A stretch of 64,000 nucleotides of DNA from Copromyces sp. CBS 386.78 (lineage: Eukaryota; Ascomycota; Sordariomycetes; Sordariales; Sordariaceae). The DNA lies in assembly GCA_030685235.1 (NCBI GenBank), contig MU839150.1, positions 62,001 through 126,000 on the forward strand, read 5' to 3'. Shown piece by piece: positions 50,464-62,498 of the stretch (position 1 is the stretch's first letter; each line of letters starts with the position of its first letter). The notes below the pieces were generated by a model. It did not search any database. It saw only the letters and a program-made list of their open reading frames with translations, and was not told where the DNA came from. The translations under genes and the position numbers were made by a program.

Positions 50464-50528
50464 ATGTATGTATATCTGGCGGTCAAATGCAAAAGTGGGG
50501 ATTGACACCGTGCTTGCAAGGCACAGCG
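50464..50528 (-). repeat. Right terminal inverted repeat of the island
   Basis: Inverted partner of 21700-21764: 57/65 identity, ungapped, eight transitions only. It marks the return from AT-rich to normal composition. No convincing target duplication is visible outside the two repeats. Confidence 0.8.
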
Positions 50529-52748
50529 TTTGACATGTGCCAAGAGTTGGGGTTGAAGGTCTAAATCTTCTTTAAACGGACAAGTCCATTTTCCGTGGGT
50601 GCATCTACGGTTTCTTTTCTTTACACAGTTGCCGTCGCCGTCAATCAATCTCTCGAATCCGACTTGGAATGCTGCTGTGTCGAATCAAACGACCCTGGGC
50701 GAGGCGGAAACCGTTCCGCTCTTCAGAAATTGTCGACAAATCAGAAAGTTGACTCTCGATGCACTCGACGCCGTACCCCGGAAAGAGGGAAAACACCGTC
50801 AGCAACTCCATCACCAATGGGGACACTGGACGCAGGCAGCAGCATTTTGAACTTGTAGACACCCACCTGCCCCTTATTGATGCTGCTACGTGTGGTTCGC
50901 GCGGTAACATGCTCGAAGGAGGCACAGAGACTCGGATCTTCAAGATTGATTAGAATAGACGCCAGATCGGTAGCGAAGACCGAGTCTGGAGCTGGTCCTT
51001 GATGTGGTACAACCAGAAAGTTCCTCAGAGCCATCTCACCGACGGGGAGTGTCTACTTTCTCCTGTCGGTTCTTCCTCAAGAGTCACTGCTGTTGTCCCT
51101 CTGCCCCCCTTTGCGCTGAGAAATTGCTGACATGCTTCGCGATATCGCGCCAACGACTGGGCTTGAACAGACTGATGCCACACATACACATGAACCTCTC
51201 TTTTCCTGATCGTTTCATCCCATGCTGAGATATAGATCTGAATGGCTGTGTCCTCGCAGATCCACGCCTCCCATATGCGCACTTGCACGCCATCTTGTGA
51301 TGTGCCGTCGCACAACGCCTGCTATTTATGAGGGACTGTAGCTGTTATTGGGCGTTCGGTCCTAGGCGTACCTTATTGCCGAGTGGGCTGTGACCCGGAG
51401 TTTGGAGGCGAGTTTGAAGACGTCAAACGTCTCGAACTGAAACCGGACAATACACTTGCCTTGGAAACCTCTGGAACACAAATCGGTCTCTGGCACTTGG
51501 TGAGTACAAGTTGCACCCATGGCTTCTTTACTCAGATGAAGAAGACAACCTGCGCAGTATCTCGCTAGTTGCCATAACGATTCAGCTGATAGTCCGGGGG
51601 GGTGTATTTCCATGGCTGCTGAACTGTGACGATCGATGGTTGATGGAGTTGATGTACGCAGTATCTGGGCCGATCTGCTGTTGGCGGCTTACGAAGCCAA
51701 CCTCCATAGTCCACTTGTTCGCTGACTCTGGCTGGCTCGCTCCGCCTCCAGGGCCTCGAAAAAATAGTCGCAAATACCACCCAGTCATGCAGGGCCGGTG
51801 ACCCTACACTATCTCTATTGTTCCTGATCCACATTCGTCTCTCTTCAGGTCCTTATGTCTTGAATCATAAGAGCCAGGGGTCGAGTCTCTCAAGTTCTTT
51901 GTGTCTCAAAGCACTAGAACTACCAGCTACACCAAGTACCTAGACTAAGCCTCTATACAGTTGCCTAGAGGTAGGTAGTGTAGTCTAACAAATTCGGGTG
52001 AGAGGCTCCGAGTTGCCTTTCTGAAACCTTCTGATCGCCGGCCATTCGTAAGCCCCTTGATCCCGTCTTGTTTTATTAGGTAGGGCTGTATGTAGATGGA
52101 CCATGGAACACCCCCATTCACGGGTGTCCATCCGGGGTGCCAATCTTTCTTTGGCTCTGGCGTCCTGAACCAGCACCGAGTGGCCTCTGGACAATCACTA
52201 GTACAACTTGAAGTACATACACCCAGGGTGCACAGTGGTAAATTCCATTGGGGTCAGCTCAGTCCGTCGGGGTGCCATGCCGTTGCCGCCCCTAGCTCCT
52301 TCTGGCGCTGGCGTCTCTAGCGAACATTGGCGCCAGCTCGGCCGTGCCAGCCCCCAACCACAAACTGCAGTGCACCATCCATCCAGTGTGCGGCCAGTGA
52401 GAAAGAGCCATCCCATCTTTTGACTTGTCGTTCCTGTCATGTTCACCCCGTCTCGGGTTTCTGACTTCTTTCCCTCTTCTCACTTTTTCCAATCTCTCTT
52501 TGTTGTGTTCGATACTGTATCTCCAGCCCGGTGATACTCTCTTTCGTGTACATCCTTACCCATACACTACGACAACAAGGCATACAAAGCATGAACCAGC
52601 ATTTGCTTCTCTAAAGTCAATTACCTAATGTCCAACACCATCGTCCTGTCTTTCCGGTGACATTCTTCTACCCAGCAGCCCAATATCCTCCTGGCTCGGC
52701 TGCCTTGATTACATTCTAGCCTTACACAGAGTGCCGCCGGTTTACACG
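50529..52748. other. Intergenic region between the island and the F-box gene
   Basis: About 2.2 kb of normal composition. Several frames of 60-100 codons occur on both strands, but they overlap one another, begin mostly at non-ATG codons and show no domains, so no gene is called. The last 300 bp (52440-52560) are CT-rich and probably form the promoter/leader of the F-box gene. Confidence 0.45.
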
Positions 52749-55700
52749 ATGGCAACCATCGCCGACGAAGGCAGACGCTCCTCTATCGAGAAGCTCGCTA
52801 TCACAACACCCGATGACTTTCACTCTTCGGAACCAAGAGTCTTTGAACGATTACCGGACGAAATAATCCAGCAGTGCGTCCTCTTTTACTAGCTCTAATC
52901 GTCTCGGCATTCCTTTCTCTATTTCCCGCGTTTCGCATGTCGCATTCCTAATCACAAACAGTGTTGTAGGATCCTCCAAGCTGTCGATGCGAATGGCTTC
53001 GCTTCGCTGGTGCTGCTCAACTCAAAATGGAGAAGCGTCGCTCAGCAGGCCGACCTATACGCTTACCACTTATCCAATTGTCCATCCTACGCCCTGAGCC
53101 ATCACAATGCCTCGCCTCCAACCGTTAGCGAAGACGATCTGCCCAGACTTAAAAGACTATTCGCAAAGCAAGTCAAACGGAATCTGTTCGAGGCATACTT
53201 GCGCCCAAATACGACCATCATCAAGCTTATATCCAACTCGATCAGCTCTTCGTCCGCGCCAGGTGGAGATGGCATCCAGTTCAGTCCGTCACCAAAGGGC
53301 CGCCACCTGCTGGCCTACAACTCCTCTCGGATACATGTTATCGATGTTAGGCAACGGAACATTGCCGTTACGAGAGAGTTCAAGATCTTGCGCCGTCCTG
53401 CCGCCACATGTATCAACGATGAGGGAACCGTGTTAGCAGTTCTGCTGACCGAAATGCAAATCGACATCTACGACCTCAAGTCAACACCTCCGAGACGAAC
53501 CCAGTCACTGATTCTGGATAACAGCCCTCGAGCGATTGCACTTTCACCATGTGGCCGAGTTCTGGCAGCGGCTTACGAGGGTGGCATTGAGGTTTCTTCG
53601 TTGAACCCCAACGCAACATCAACCGAAAGAAGGGCCGTCAAATGTGAAGCCGTCGATTCATTGTCCTTTTCGTTTGACGGGACACAGATTTTGGGTACTA
53701 CGGTTCACGCGCCACAGCCGAACACCGTGATTCTAACCGCGCCCTACTACGACCCGGGCAGTTGTTCGGTGGAGGACGATATTAGTGCATTATGGACCAC
53801 GTCGATCCTCTTCCCCAACACGAGTCGCGATTGCAGCCACGCTGTATTGATCCAAAATGGAAAATACGAGGAGGCCGGGTGGACGTTCACGTACGACCGC
53901 AGTTACGAGATCTTCAGGGCTGTGCGCATCGATGACCTACGAAACGGCACAACATACTTCATCGGGCCAATACCGAACCCTACCTCGCAACCCAAACTGG
54001 TACCATGCACTCTGCCCGCAGCCTCTTACCACGGAGAGCTCGTGTCGGCTGGGTTTCAAGGCAAGGATGTTTGGATCTACGGCATCCCCGAGGATCTGGA
54101 TGCGACGCCGGAAACGACCAGCACAGGCAACGAAGGTACTTCGAACTCGAGTGCTTTGAACCGCCGCAACAGTCAACCGCCACCTCGAAATGGTTCACGC
54201 ATGCAGGATAACGATCCATCCAGAGTTCCCCAATGGCAAGCACTCGACAAGTTGCGTAACAAGCTTATTCCAGGACGCAGAATCGGTCATCTAGAAGGGG
54301 TACATATGGTGAAGTGGGTTGGGGACTTCGAGAATTCATCGGTGAAAGAACGCATGATCATTGGTGCTCGAGGAATAACCCCCCCGAAGCCCATTACGGA
54401 AGATGATGGGTTTGACTTTGTGGACGGTGGTCGGATCACAGTGATCGACTTCGACTACGGTTTGGAGAACGGCTCCACTGTCGAGATTGATATCGATGTG
54501 GGATCCAAAGAGCCTGAGGTATTGGAGGAGGAACATCGAGATATGGAAGCCGAAGTCGCTATTGTACGCCGGAGAACGGTCATGCAAAAGAGAGGGAGTA
54601 GTGGCGGCTTGATGCGAGCTGCTACCAGTGCAGGAGCCGTTCCTCCTGTCCCAGCGCTTCCGTCTGCTTCGTCACTTCCCAGCCAGCCTGCAGTGTCAGT
54701 TCAGGAGGATAATGACCCTCTCGTACCTCGTCGTGTCGGAGCACTTCCCCCTATTCCCCGAATCGCAGCGCCTTCGATGACCGAGGATACCGAAGAATTT
54801 GCGTCGATCGAGGAGCAAGAGGCCTTGGAGTCACCCTATGCCCATGCCAGCCCCCGATCAGCTCCTACACTCAGGCGTGCCGCCACTGCTGCTGCTGCCA
54901 ATCGTCGCTTACATCCTCAAGCTGCTGCTGCTGGTCCTGTTGAATACCGTCGCGCTGATGGCCGAGCCGAACATCCCCACGAGAGTGACGCTGACAACTG
55001 GGTTCCTCCTCCACCACCATACCAAAAGGAGGATCCTGGTGACTTGCCGGCTTTCCTGCGCCATGCCATCCCGCCCGTTGTCCCAGCTACCGTCACTTCG
55101 GCTGAAACAGACGACTATCTCGAGGAAACGCGTAGGCCAAGATCTATGTTGGAGCCACCGCGAAGTCATACATCGTTACAAATCCCACGGGCCGGATCCT
55201 CTATCCCTCCTGTACCCTCCCTCTCTGCCATTCCGCCAGTTCCTCCACTAGCACAGCAATCCTCGTCGTCTTCGATACGGTATCAAAATAGCGGCAGCTC
55301 CACACACTCGACACACCTGGCCCCTTACCAAGAACCTCAACGACCGCCTTCCAGCAACTCTCGGTATATGGGGGACGAGAACATATACGATGTTTCTCCG
55401 CCCGATTCACCAAAGATGGCAGCGGTAAATCCGTCTAATGGCAGCAGCCAAAATCGTAGCGTGAGCGATAGCCGAACAGTGAGCTCTCCCCAGGTGAACT
55501 TCGCGGTCCCAGCATCGGCGTCATCTTCCGGGCAGCAGCTACATCCACCGCTACCCCCGTTACAGACAAATATTGCGCCTCCACAACAGTCAGGGTTCCC
55601 GTTTGCTCTGGACCTCCATATTCCGTCACCACATATTGGCAGCATTATGCCATCACAAAACAGCAGTCCGGTAGTTAGACGACTGTCTAATGCTGGGACA

Positions 55701-56639
55701 TGGCCTTTGGTTTCAAACCAGCCAGTCGTCCCAGCCCCAGCACCGACAGACTTCCCACACTCAGCGCCTCCTATAGAGAACAACAAATACTACCTGCCGG
55801 CCCCTAGCCAGGACCAAATTAGGCGTTTGAACAGCCGTTCGGGAGCTCCCCGGCGTCTATCTGGAGGCTTCCACCCTACACCCGATTTTCTCGGCGACGA
55901 CTTCACCAACCGCTCTGCATATTCCCAGCCAGCATCCCGCCGACCCTCAGCAGTCGAAGACATGCCCCTAATAGTCAGCACGCCACAAGGTGTCTCGGGA
56001 GCCTTCGATCCGCCCGGTCGCCACACTTCCGGTCGTCGGGGCGACCCTCCCCTTCTGGCTCCCGTTCCACGTCATCCGCGCCCGCAGACGCAATCAGCCG
56101 TTCTTGGAAGCCGTCCAACCGTCGAGCGGCTCGAGACCATTTACAGTGTTGCCAGCAATGGCGCCAACTCCAACGCTGCTGGCCTCGCCATTCCTACCAC
56201 CACCAGGTCTCTCTCCACCTCGACGAACGGCGCCACCCGCACGACGAGTCTGAACAGACGACAAAGCCGAGCAGAGAGGAGCGCGGCCAAGAACATTGCT
56301 GACGCCAAGAAGAAAGGGTGGATGGGCGGTCGGGGCAGGACCAAGAGTGCCACAGAGAAGAAGGAGAAGAAGGGCAAAGGCAAAAAACAGAAGAATGGAG
56401 ACCATTTGGATGATGACGCGAGAAGTACGTGGACGGATATCACCATGCACAGCTTCTTGCCAAGTGGTATGAGGTTTGAGAGTAGTGAGCAGGCTGCGCA
56501 AGCCGCGAGGGAGAGGGCAGGGAGGGCGGAGGCTGGGGAGAATACGGGTAAGAGGGGGAAGAATAAGGGGAAGGGGAAAGGGAAAGACGGGAAGGAGGAG
56601 AGGGGGGAGAAGGGGGATAAGAAGTGTGTTGTTATGTGA
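52749..56639 (+). CDS. Long F-box protein with C-terminal CaaX box
   Basis: Two exons, 52749-52873 and 52970-56639, around a 96-bp intron (GTGCGT...TTGTAG), give 1264 residues. The splice completes an F-box, FERLPDEIIQQILQAVD...LVLLNSKW (about residues 33-70), so a role as an SCF ubiquitin-ligase adaptor is likely. Residues about 100-380 form beta-strand repeats like a degenerate WD40 propeller (GRHLLAYNSSRIHVIDVR, ATCINDEGTVLAVLL, RAIALSPCGRVLAAAYEGG). A Pro/Ser-rich disordered middle follows, then a Lys/Gly-rich tail. The last four residues are CVVM after KK, a CaaX prenylation box with a polybasic stretch. An upstream acceptor (TTTCACAAACAG-type, 52961) would break the frame; TTGTAG at 52969 keeps it. 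F-box and CaaX are seen directly; target and membrane attachment are inferred. Confidence 0.85.
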
Positions 56640-57039
56640 TGAGTTGAAACGATCTTGGATATGGACTTGGGCGTTTTGCATATAAAAGGTCAATTGGAGG
56701 AGTGTCAACTGGAGTTTGGCAGATATCGCTGGTTAACAGGACAGCGAGATGAGGGGTAGAAGGAATTTGACATATTTGTTGATAAACCACTGTTCTAAGT
56801 CTTCTGTGATCCCTTCACGACCACGGCTTACAATATCTCATCGCCCATCAAAACAATGCTGGTTCTGCGATCCCATGCCTATAGCAATGCAGCCGACTGT
56901 TACTCCTCAAAACCAACTCTCAACACCCGTCAAAGACCTCACAGCCCGCCTCATTTCCCTCGCCTTCCTCATTCTTTCATTACCACCCAACCTATCACAC
57001 CAGATCCCGAGTCTCTCAACGTCCCGACCCGCTCCCCTC
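56640..57039. other. Convergent intergenic region
   Basis: About 400 bp between the tail of the F-box gene (+) and the stop of the small hypothetical gene (-). It should contain both 3' UTRs. Nothing else recognised. Confidence 0.4.
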
Positions 57040-57387
57040 TTAATGTTGCCCACCAGCCATCCTCATCTCCAAATCCTTCACCTCCTCACCCCATCGCTCG
57101 TCACCTCCTTTCCCAGCAGCAACACCCTGTTCCTCGGCGCTCGATCCACCGGCATGTTCACTTGCGCCCTTCCCCCCCTCTTTGGCACCGTTACTAGCAG
57201 TCGAAGCGTCGGATGCGGTTGTGTGGTTGGCGTTGCCGAGGATTTGGGCTTTGGTTTCTGAGGAGACGGGGGCATCGTTGCTGGTGGAGGGGGGTTGTTG
57301 GCCTTGGGAGGCGAAAGTCGGGTTGGCGGTGGGAGAGAAGGAAGGGGATTGGATTGCGCCATTGCCTGCTGCGCTGTTTGTTGCCAT
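57040..57387 (-). CDS. Small hypothetical protein, Ser/Gly/Ala-rich
   Basis: An intronless frame of 115 codons starts at an ATG (57385-57387). The product is Ser/Thr/Asn/Gly-rich and probably disordered (MATNSAAGNGAIQSPSFSP...), with a Gly/Glu-rich C-terminal half ending GEEVKDLEMRMAGGQH. No signal peptide, membrane segment or known domain. The composition and clean ATG-to-stop frame suggest a gene, but the overlapping minus-strand frame 57078-57590 is of similar length, so confidence is moderate. Confidence 0.5.
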   Translation of the reverse strand: MATNSAAGNGAIQSPSFSPTANPTFASQGQQPPSTSNDAPVSSETKAQILGNANHTTASDASTASNGAKEGGKGASEHAGGSSAEEQGVAAGKGGDERWGEEVKDLEMRMAGGQH

Positions 57388-58060
57388 TTTGGGAGGATTT
57401 TATTCCTTTGGTACCTGAGGCGAGGTGTGAGAAGTTTGGGTGGTTTGTGGTTTTGGTGGACTGGTGTTTGGTCTTTGAAATCGAGGGGCCGCTTGGTTGT
57501 TGCGGATGGGTGCTGCTTGGGTTGTGACTCTTTGGTTGAACTGATCAGGAAACTCCATTCGAGCAAGATGGGCGATAGCTGGTTCTTCATTCTCTTTTCC
57601 TATCGTTATGTGTATGGTATGTCGACTTATGCTGGTGTATCCTTATGATGTCACTGGCCAGACTGCGATAAGGAGTGTGGGGAGAGACGATAAGGTAAGG
57701 TTCAGGTCGGGTCGAGTCACGGTGCACGGGCCATACAACTCCAACTGCAAAACCCCCATTTAGCGCAAAAGTTGCTAGGATTCACTCACCTTGGTAGAAC
57801 TCCACTCGCCGGCCCAACGGCCGAGTTCTGGAATTGTGAAAATGGATGAAGCGACGGGACACGAGTCTTCTCGGAACTTTGATGCCACTAGCTGGCCAAA
57901 ATTCTCACATTCCCAAGAGCTTGGTCCTACAACATCTCAGATGGACCGATAGCACATCGAAACTCGAGCTCATTTTGTTGTCGCCTTGTTTCGCATATCG
58001 ATATCAGACCCTCCGGTGAGCGAGTCATTGCACACGTTTCCCCAGCCAACGAACGTCGAG
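57388..58060. promoter_or_regulatory. Divergent intergenic region
   Basis: About 670 bp between the small minus-strand gene and the plus-strand 780-residue gene. It should contain both promoters. No specific element recognised. Confidence 0.4.
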
Positions 58061-60551
58061 ATGCTGTTGAGGCTCGTCCCCAGGGGCCGCAGGGTCGGTG
58101 GGTTGTTCCCCGGAATCTCTCCACCATTATCTCAACGGGCATCCCTTGCTTTGCGGGGAACGACGACGACGACGACTTCCACGCCCAACCTCAAACACCA
58201 CCAAGTCGTCCAAGTCAACTACTACAGCACTTTGAAAGACAAAAGCCAGAAGAATGCAGACAGCAGAACCTATTTCGAAAAGGCTCTCCCCAAGACCGTC
58301 AAATGTCTGTCTGTCGCCGTGAACCCCGAGGCCTGGGACAGTTATCTTTCCGGAGGCCCGGGAGAAATATACAGGAAGCGAATGAATGTGAGTACATCAT
58401 CTAGGTTCTTTGTTCGGAATAAATCAACTTACGCTTTATGAGAATTAGCCACGAAACCCACGTGTCTTCATCAGCCCCGCCATACGCAACTTCTACTATG
58501 AAAGTATCCTCTCTCATGGACCCGAGCTTCGGGCGGACTGCCTAGTCATCCTTGCTTCCTTGACATTCTTCCAGGAAGTCCAATGCGCTCACAGCTTTTT
58601 TTTCAACACGGTAAATGAACTCTTCCCACGTACAGAAGTAGGGCCCCTGAAGGATTCCGAGGTGCTCAAGGACAAGTTGAACGTCGTCACCGCCGTGGTA
58701 GACAAGATCCCGTTATGGCGAGTGCCCGGCTATGCTCCCAGCGCCACCATTGCTTCGGAAGGGTTCAGCATCCTCAGTGGACGGACCGAACACCTTTTGC
58801 CTGGCCTGTGGGAGAACTCAGACTTCTCGTGGAGCAACATGAGGAATGAAACCGACCCTCTCTTTCTCGAGCGCATGTACAAACGTCCTCCAGTTGATTC
58901 CAAGGGGAACGCCAACAAGGTTGAGAAGCCGATGCCCTCTTCCTCCGGACCACCTCCCGTCCTCGAGTTCCGCATCAACCCCATGCGCGGCCACGATGAG
59001 CCTGTACAAGTTACCCTCCCGCTCGCCAACACGAGTTATGCTACTTCTACCGCCGCCCAACAACGTGGACGTGGCACGACACCCCACATACTGGAGGTCT
59101 CGGCTTGGGCGCGATCGCCCGAGAAGCAGAAGCTGCGTCCCATCCACTTGGAGGCCAACACCCGGACCCATGTCACCATCGAAACGACATCGTTGAAACA
59201 GCCCTGGCCAAGCACGGCGTGGTTCCAGCTCGCCCCCATTACGTCTCCACGCAAGATCGTCAGCGGTTTGGGGAACATTCTCAAGCAGGTCGAGATTGAC
59301 GGCGAGAGCGCCCCGGCTAGCAAGGAGCTCGAGGACGTGATCCCGAAGCTGCTTTCTTTGAGAGCCAGCAGCCAGAAACTTCTTAAGAGCCCCTTGGATA
59401 GTCACGCTGTCAAGGTCTGGGCTCTCGTCATCCCGGATGAGGTGTACCAGAAGTTTGCGAAGCTTCAGCCTTATTCTGTCGATCTCCCCGGGCAATTTCC
59501 ACCTCCTCCTTTCGATCTCGAAGGCGCCAGTACTGTAGATGAAAAGAGATTGGCTGCCATGTGCAGTGCGACTCTCCAGGCCTTATTGCTGGCCGGATGT
59601 CATATCCGGGAAATTCGTGAGTCACCCGTTGAAACATTCTAGTTTGGATACACATTCTCGCTCACGTAAGGAATGATATACTCACACACTTCCAAACAAA
59701 CAGTAAGCGGCGGCGGAGGCTGGGGCGCCAAACAAGGTCTCCTATCTCTCGACCCTCAGGACCGAGACAGTCGCCGCAAAACCCCCAATAATAACGAAGC
59801 CAAGGAGGAAGAAGACGAAGAAGACGACATGGAAGGCCTCGAGCGCTTCCTCCGCACCCTCCGCGGCGAGCAAAACGTAGGCGACATCGCCTCCCCCGGA
59901 TCCTGGGTGCAATTCTTCGTCGCACCCGCCCGCCTCGAGATGCCGCTGTGGGACCCCAACCAATCTAAAGCTGTCGTCAAAAACCGCAGGCCGGCAGAGA
60001 AGCTGACTTTGGGCGTCGCGGATGCGGTCGAGGAGTACGCTCCCGCGTGGGACCCGGAGTTTACGGAGAACAGGGAGAGCCACAGGTACAGGTACCGCTG
60101 GACCGACCCGAACGGCGTGGAGATTTATACGCACCAGTTTGGCGCGCTGGCGAATGGGAGTTTGTGGCTGGATTTTAAGAAGAAGCCGAGGGGAGAGTCA
60201 CAGGTGGCGACGGCAGAGACAGCGACAGCGACAAAGACAGCGATGACAACAGTTACAGAGATAACGGAAAACAGCACAACAGACAACAGCACGAAAGATA
60301 TTAATCTCAAAGTCAACGAACAAGAAGAAGAAGAAGAAGAGGACCTATGGAAAGATTTGGAGACGGATTCGGAAAGAAAGATTACGGTCCCGGAATTTTG
60401 GGTTCGAGCGGACTTTGAGAACAGGCAGTATGTGGCGAAGGAGGTGAAAGAGCCTGTTGAGGAGGATCAGCAACAGCACGGATGGCAACAACCAAAGGAA
60501 GAAGAAGTAAAGCTGTCTGGCATAATAAGGAAAATTCGACTGAGTTATTGA
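58061..60551 (+). CDS. Unrecognised 780-residue protein with mitochondrial-type N-terminus
   Basis: Three exons, 58061-58387, 58449-59616 and 59704-60551, with introns of 61 and 87 bp (GTGAGT donors; the second joins REI to LSGGGGWGAKQGLLSLDP), give 780 residues. The ATG at 58061 begins MLLRLVPRGRRVGGLFPG, Arg-rich without acidic residues and followed by a Ser/Thr-rich stretch, like a mitochondrial presequence. The middle has conserved-looking blocks (VFISPAIRNFYYESILSHG, ILASLTFFQEVQC, VPGYAPSATIASEGFSILSG). Exon 3 starts with a Gly-rich GGGGWG loop, then an acidic low-complexity region, SWVQFFVAP, and a second acidic/Thr-rich segment before the end. I do not recognise the family. Uninterrupted phase across both introns supports a real gene. 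Mitochondrial location is inference. Confidence 0.8.
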
Positions 60552-61009
60552 GACCCCCACATGCCCCGCCATGGGGAAGGTACCTTAGGTAGCGATACAG
60601 ATACAGAGAAGGCGCTCCCCTGTACACGGAACGAGGCCATCACGGTGATGACCAGCAGGAAGGAGCTCGAGTCTACGAAGGAAGGAGGGAATTCTTAAAA
60701 GGGGAGTCCACGGCTGACTGGGACCTCGGTTGGGCACGACAGAACATGGATACTGTATGAACCCATGAGATCCCCTCAAGGCCCTCAAGGCCCTCAATGC
60801 AGACTTTTCCTCCCCTTATCAGAATCTACACTTGGTACCGAGTCCCTGGGTCGCCTCTTCGTTTACAGTTCTTCGCCTGCTTGCAGTTGAAACACTTCAA
60901 CTTTCCAAAGGGAGCATCATCTTCATGAGAGATGATTCAAGAGCCACTCCAAACAGGCAACATGCGGCGGGGCTTCCAGGCCAGGGCAGGGGCAGTCACT
61001 TTTCACCCC
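60552..61009. other. Convergent intergenic region
   Basis: About 460 bp between two convergent genes. CCCTCAAGG is repeated in tandem near 60773-60795 (CCCTCAAGGCCCTCAAGG). Otherwise only 3' flanks expected. Confidence 0.4.
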
Positions 61010-62498
61010 CTAATCCAAAGTATCATCCCTCAACTTAAACAACTGCCCCAAGACCTCCTCCGTCTTGGCTCTCAGCGCTCCATGGTACATAACATTCGTC
61101 TCAAACACCTTGGTCCCCTTGACTGCCTTGGCCGTCTCCCGCGCAAAGTCCGCATCGACGTACATGTCCTCGACATAACTGGCCGCGTAAACGGGCACCT
61201 CGTTCCGCGACAGCTGGTCCAGGTCGTAGAGCTGCGGCCAGTCGTCGCACTTGGCCAGAATCTCGGCCGTCTCCTTCATGTCTTTGAGTTCTGGGTAGCA
61301 GTCAAAGTGGGAAGGGTAGACCATTTCGCCTGAGAAGTACAGGGGCTTCGCAGTGCCTGCGGAGAGGGCTTTGCCGACAGGGGACAGCCAGCTAAGTCCC
61401 GGCTCGGACTCAGAAAGCGCCTTGCCGACGCGGTGGGCGGCCCAGTCGGACGCCCGGTCCGGTCCGTTGGTGTAGATGGACTCGTGAAGGACGGCGTAGA
61501 TGGGATTCGTGTCGAAGGGGATCAGTCCCTCAAAAGCGGCGCCAGCCGCGCGCGTGATGAAGCCGAACTGGTCGAGGTCCATGGTCATCTTCAGGATGTT
61601 GCTGTGAATCAGATCCAGCCCACCATTCATTCCCAGGCACAGACCGATGCCGAGCAGTCTCTCGACGGTGAACTCGCCGCCGCCCGGCAGGAGGGGAGAT
61701 TTTTCTTGCAGGTATTTCGCTACCTGGCGGACACGCTCCACGTCTTCGGGAAACTTGCGGTAATAGGCTTCGTTGCGCTGGATGACCTTCTTGTACAGCG
61801 CAGTGTAGACCTCCTCGACCGTGCGTTTGACGGGAGCGAGACCGCCCGTCAGAAACACCTCGCGCAACCCCTGCGGAAACTGGGAGAGGTACGTCAGCGC
61901 GACAAAGCCACCGTAGGACTGGCCAAAGATGGACCATTTCTTGTGGCTTTCGGGGTAACCAGAAGTCAAGCAGAGGCGCACGGCCTCGGCGTCGCGGACG
62001 ATGCTGTCGGCCCGGAAGTGCTTGAGGTAGTTGGCCTGCTGCTGGGGGCCGCCCAGAGTGGCTAGATGGGGCTGGTTGATGGGCGTGCTCAAGCCGGTGC
62101 CGCGGTAGTCGAGGAGGAGGAGCGTATAGCCTTTGTCCAGGGCCGTCTTGGTCAGTTGGTGGTCTTGCGGCTCTTTGTTGCCGAAGCCGGGACCACCTTC
62201 GAGGTAGACGAGGTAGGGCTTTCGGTAGAACTCCTCCTGCTCGCTGTCGGTGCGCGGCACGATGGGAGTGTCATGTTTGGTGACTTGGCGGCCGAAGAGC
62301 TTGAGGCTTCCGACAGAGGGGTTGGAATGGTTGAGGGGCACCTCAAAGGTCAGCTCTGTGACGCGTAGCTGGCCTGTTGGTTCGTGTTAAAGAGTGGGCT
62401 CTTGTGATGAGCTGGCTCATGTCGGGTTGCTCACCAGGGACAATGTGTGCTGTGCGGTTCAGCAGACGAGCTGGGCGGATGGCTTTAGCAGCCATCAT
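61010..62498 (-). CDS. Prolyl iminopeptidase-type alpha/beta hydrolase (S33)
   Basis: Two exons, 62498-62435 and 62373-61010, with a 61-bp intron (GTGAGC...CAG), give 475 residues; splicing restores HIVPGQLRVTELTFEVPLNH. Family S33 enzymes release N-terminal proline from peptides. Motifs: an oxyanion-hole loop EGGPGFG (the HGGPG equivalent), LLLLDYRGTGLS, a nucleophile elbow GQSYGG (Ser), a long helical cap (about 190-330), the probable Asp in the AASYVEDMYVD region and the His in MYHGALR. The start has two consecutive ATGs (62498, 62495) followed by AAKAIRPARLLNRTAHIV, a short basic stretch. No secretion signal is evident, so the enzyme is probably intracellular. Family firm; exact substrate inferred. 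Confidence 0.9.

Larger units (their letters stand above)
21700..50528. mobile_element. RIP-mutated transposon island bounded by inverted repeats
   Basis: About 28.8 kb of strongly AT-rich DNA in which no frame longer than about 90 codons survives. CpG stays common while CpA and TpG are scarce and TpA abundant, the footprint of C-to-T change at CpA on both strands (RIP). Paired repeats inside differ by transitions only. The block starts and ends abruptly at a 65-bp inverted repeat. It decomposes into a base TIR element interrupted by a Mutator-like element and a Ty3/gypsy element that itself carries a nested Ty3/gypsy element. Everything inside appears dead. Confidence 0.85.

Noticed and set aside
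21700..50528. Starship-type giant element
   Set aside because: No tyrosine-recombinase captain gene (DUF3435-like) and no cargo genes are visible near either edge; the content is nested ordinary transposons.
21700..50528. Centromere or mitochondrial insertion as the explanation of the AT-rich block
   Set aside because: The block is small, has clear transposon boundaries, LTR pairs and RIP-type transitions, and contains no mitochondrial gene motifs.
50418..50648. Minus-strand frame of 76 codons across the right inverted repeat
   Set aside because: It begins outside and ends inside the transposon edge, with no matching frame in the left repeat and no domain.
56094..56708. Minus-strand frame of 204 codons at the F-box gene 3' end
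   Set aside because: Antisense to the Lys/Gly-rich tail of the F-box protein, so its Leu/Pro richness is a mirror effect.
57078..57590. Minus-strand frame of 170 codons overlapping the small hypothetical gene
   Set aside because: Lys/Pro/Gln-rich and no domain. The 115-codon frame with a good ATG is the better candidate, though neither is certain.
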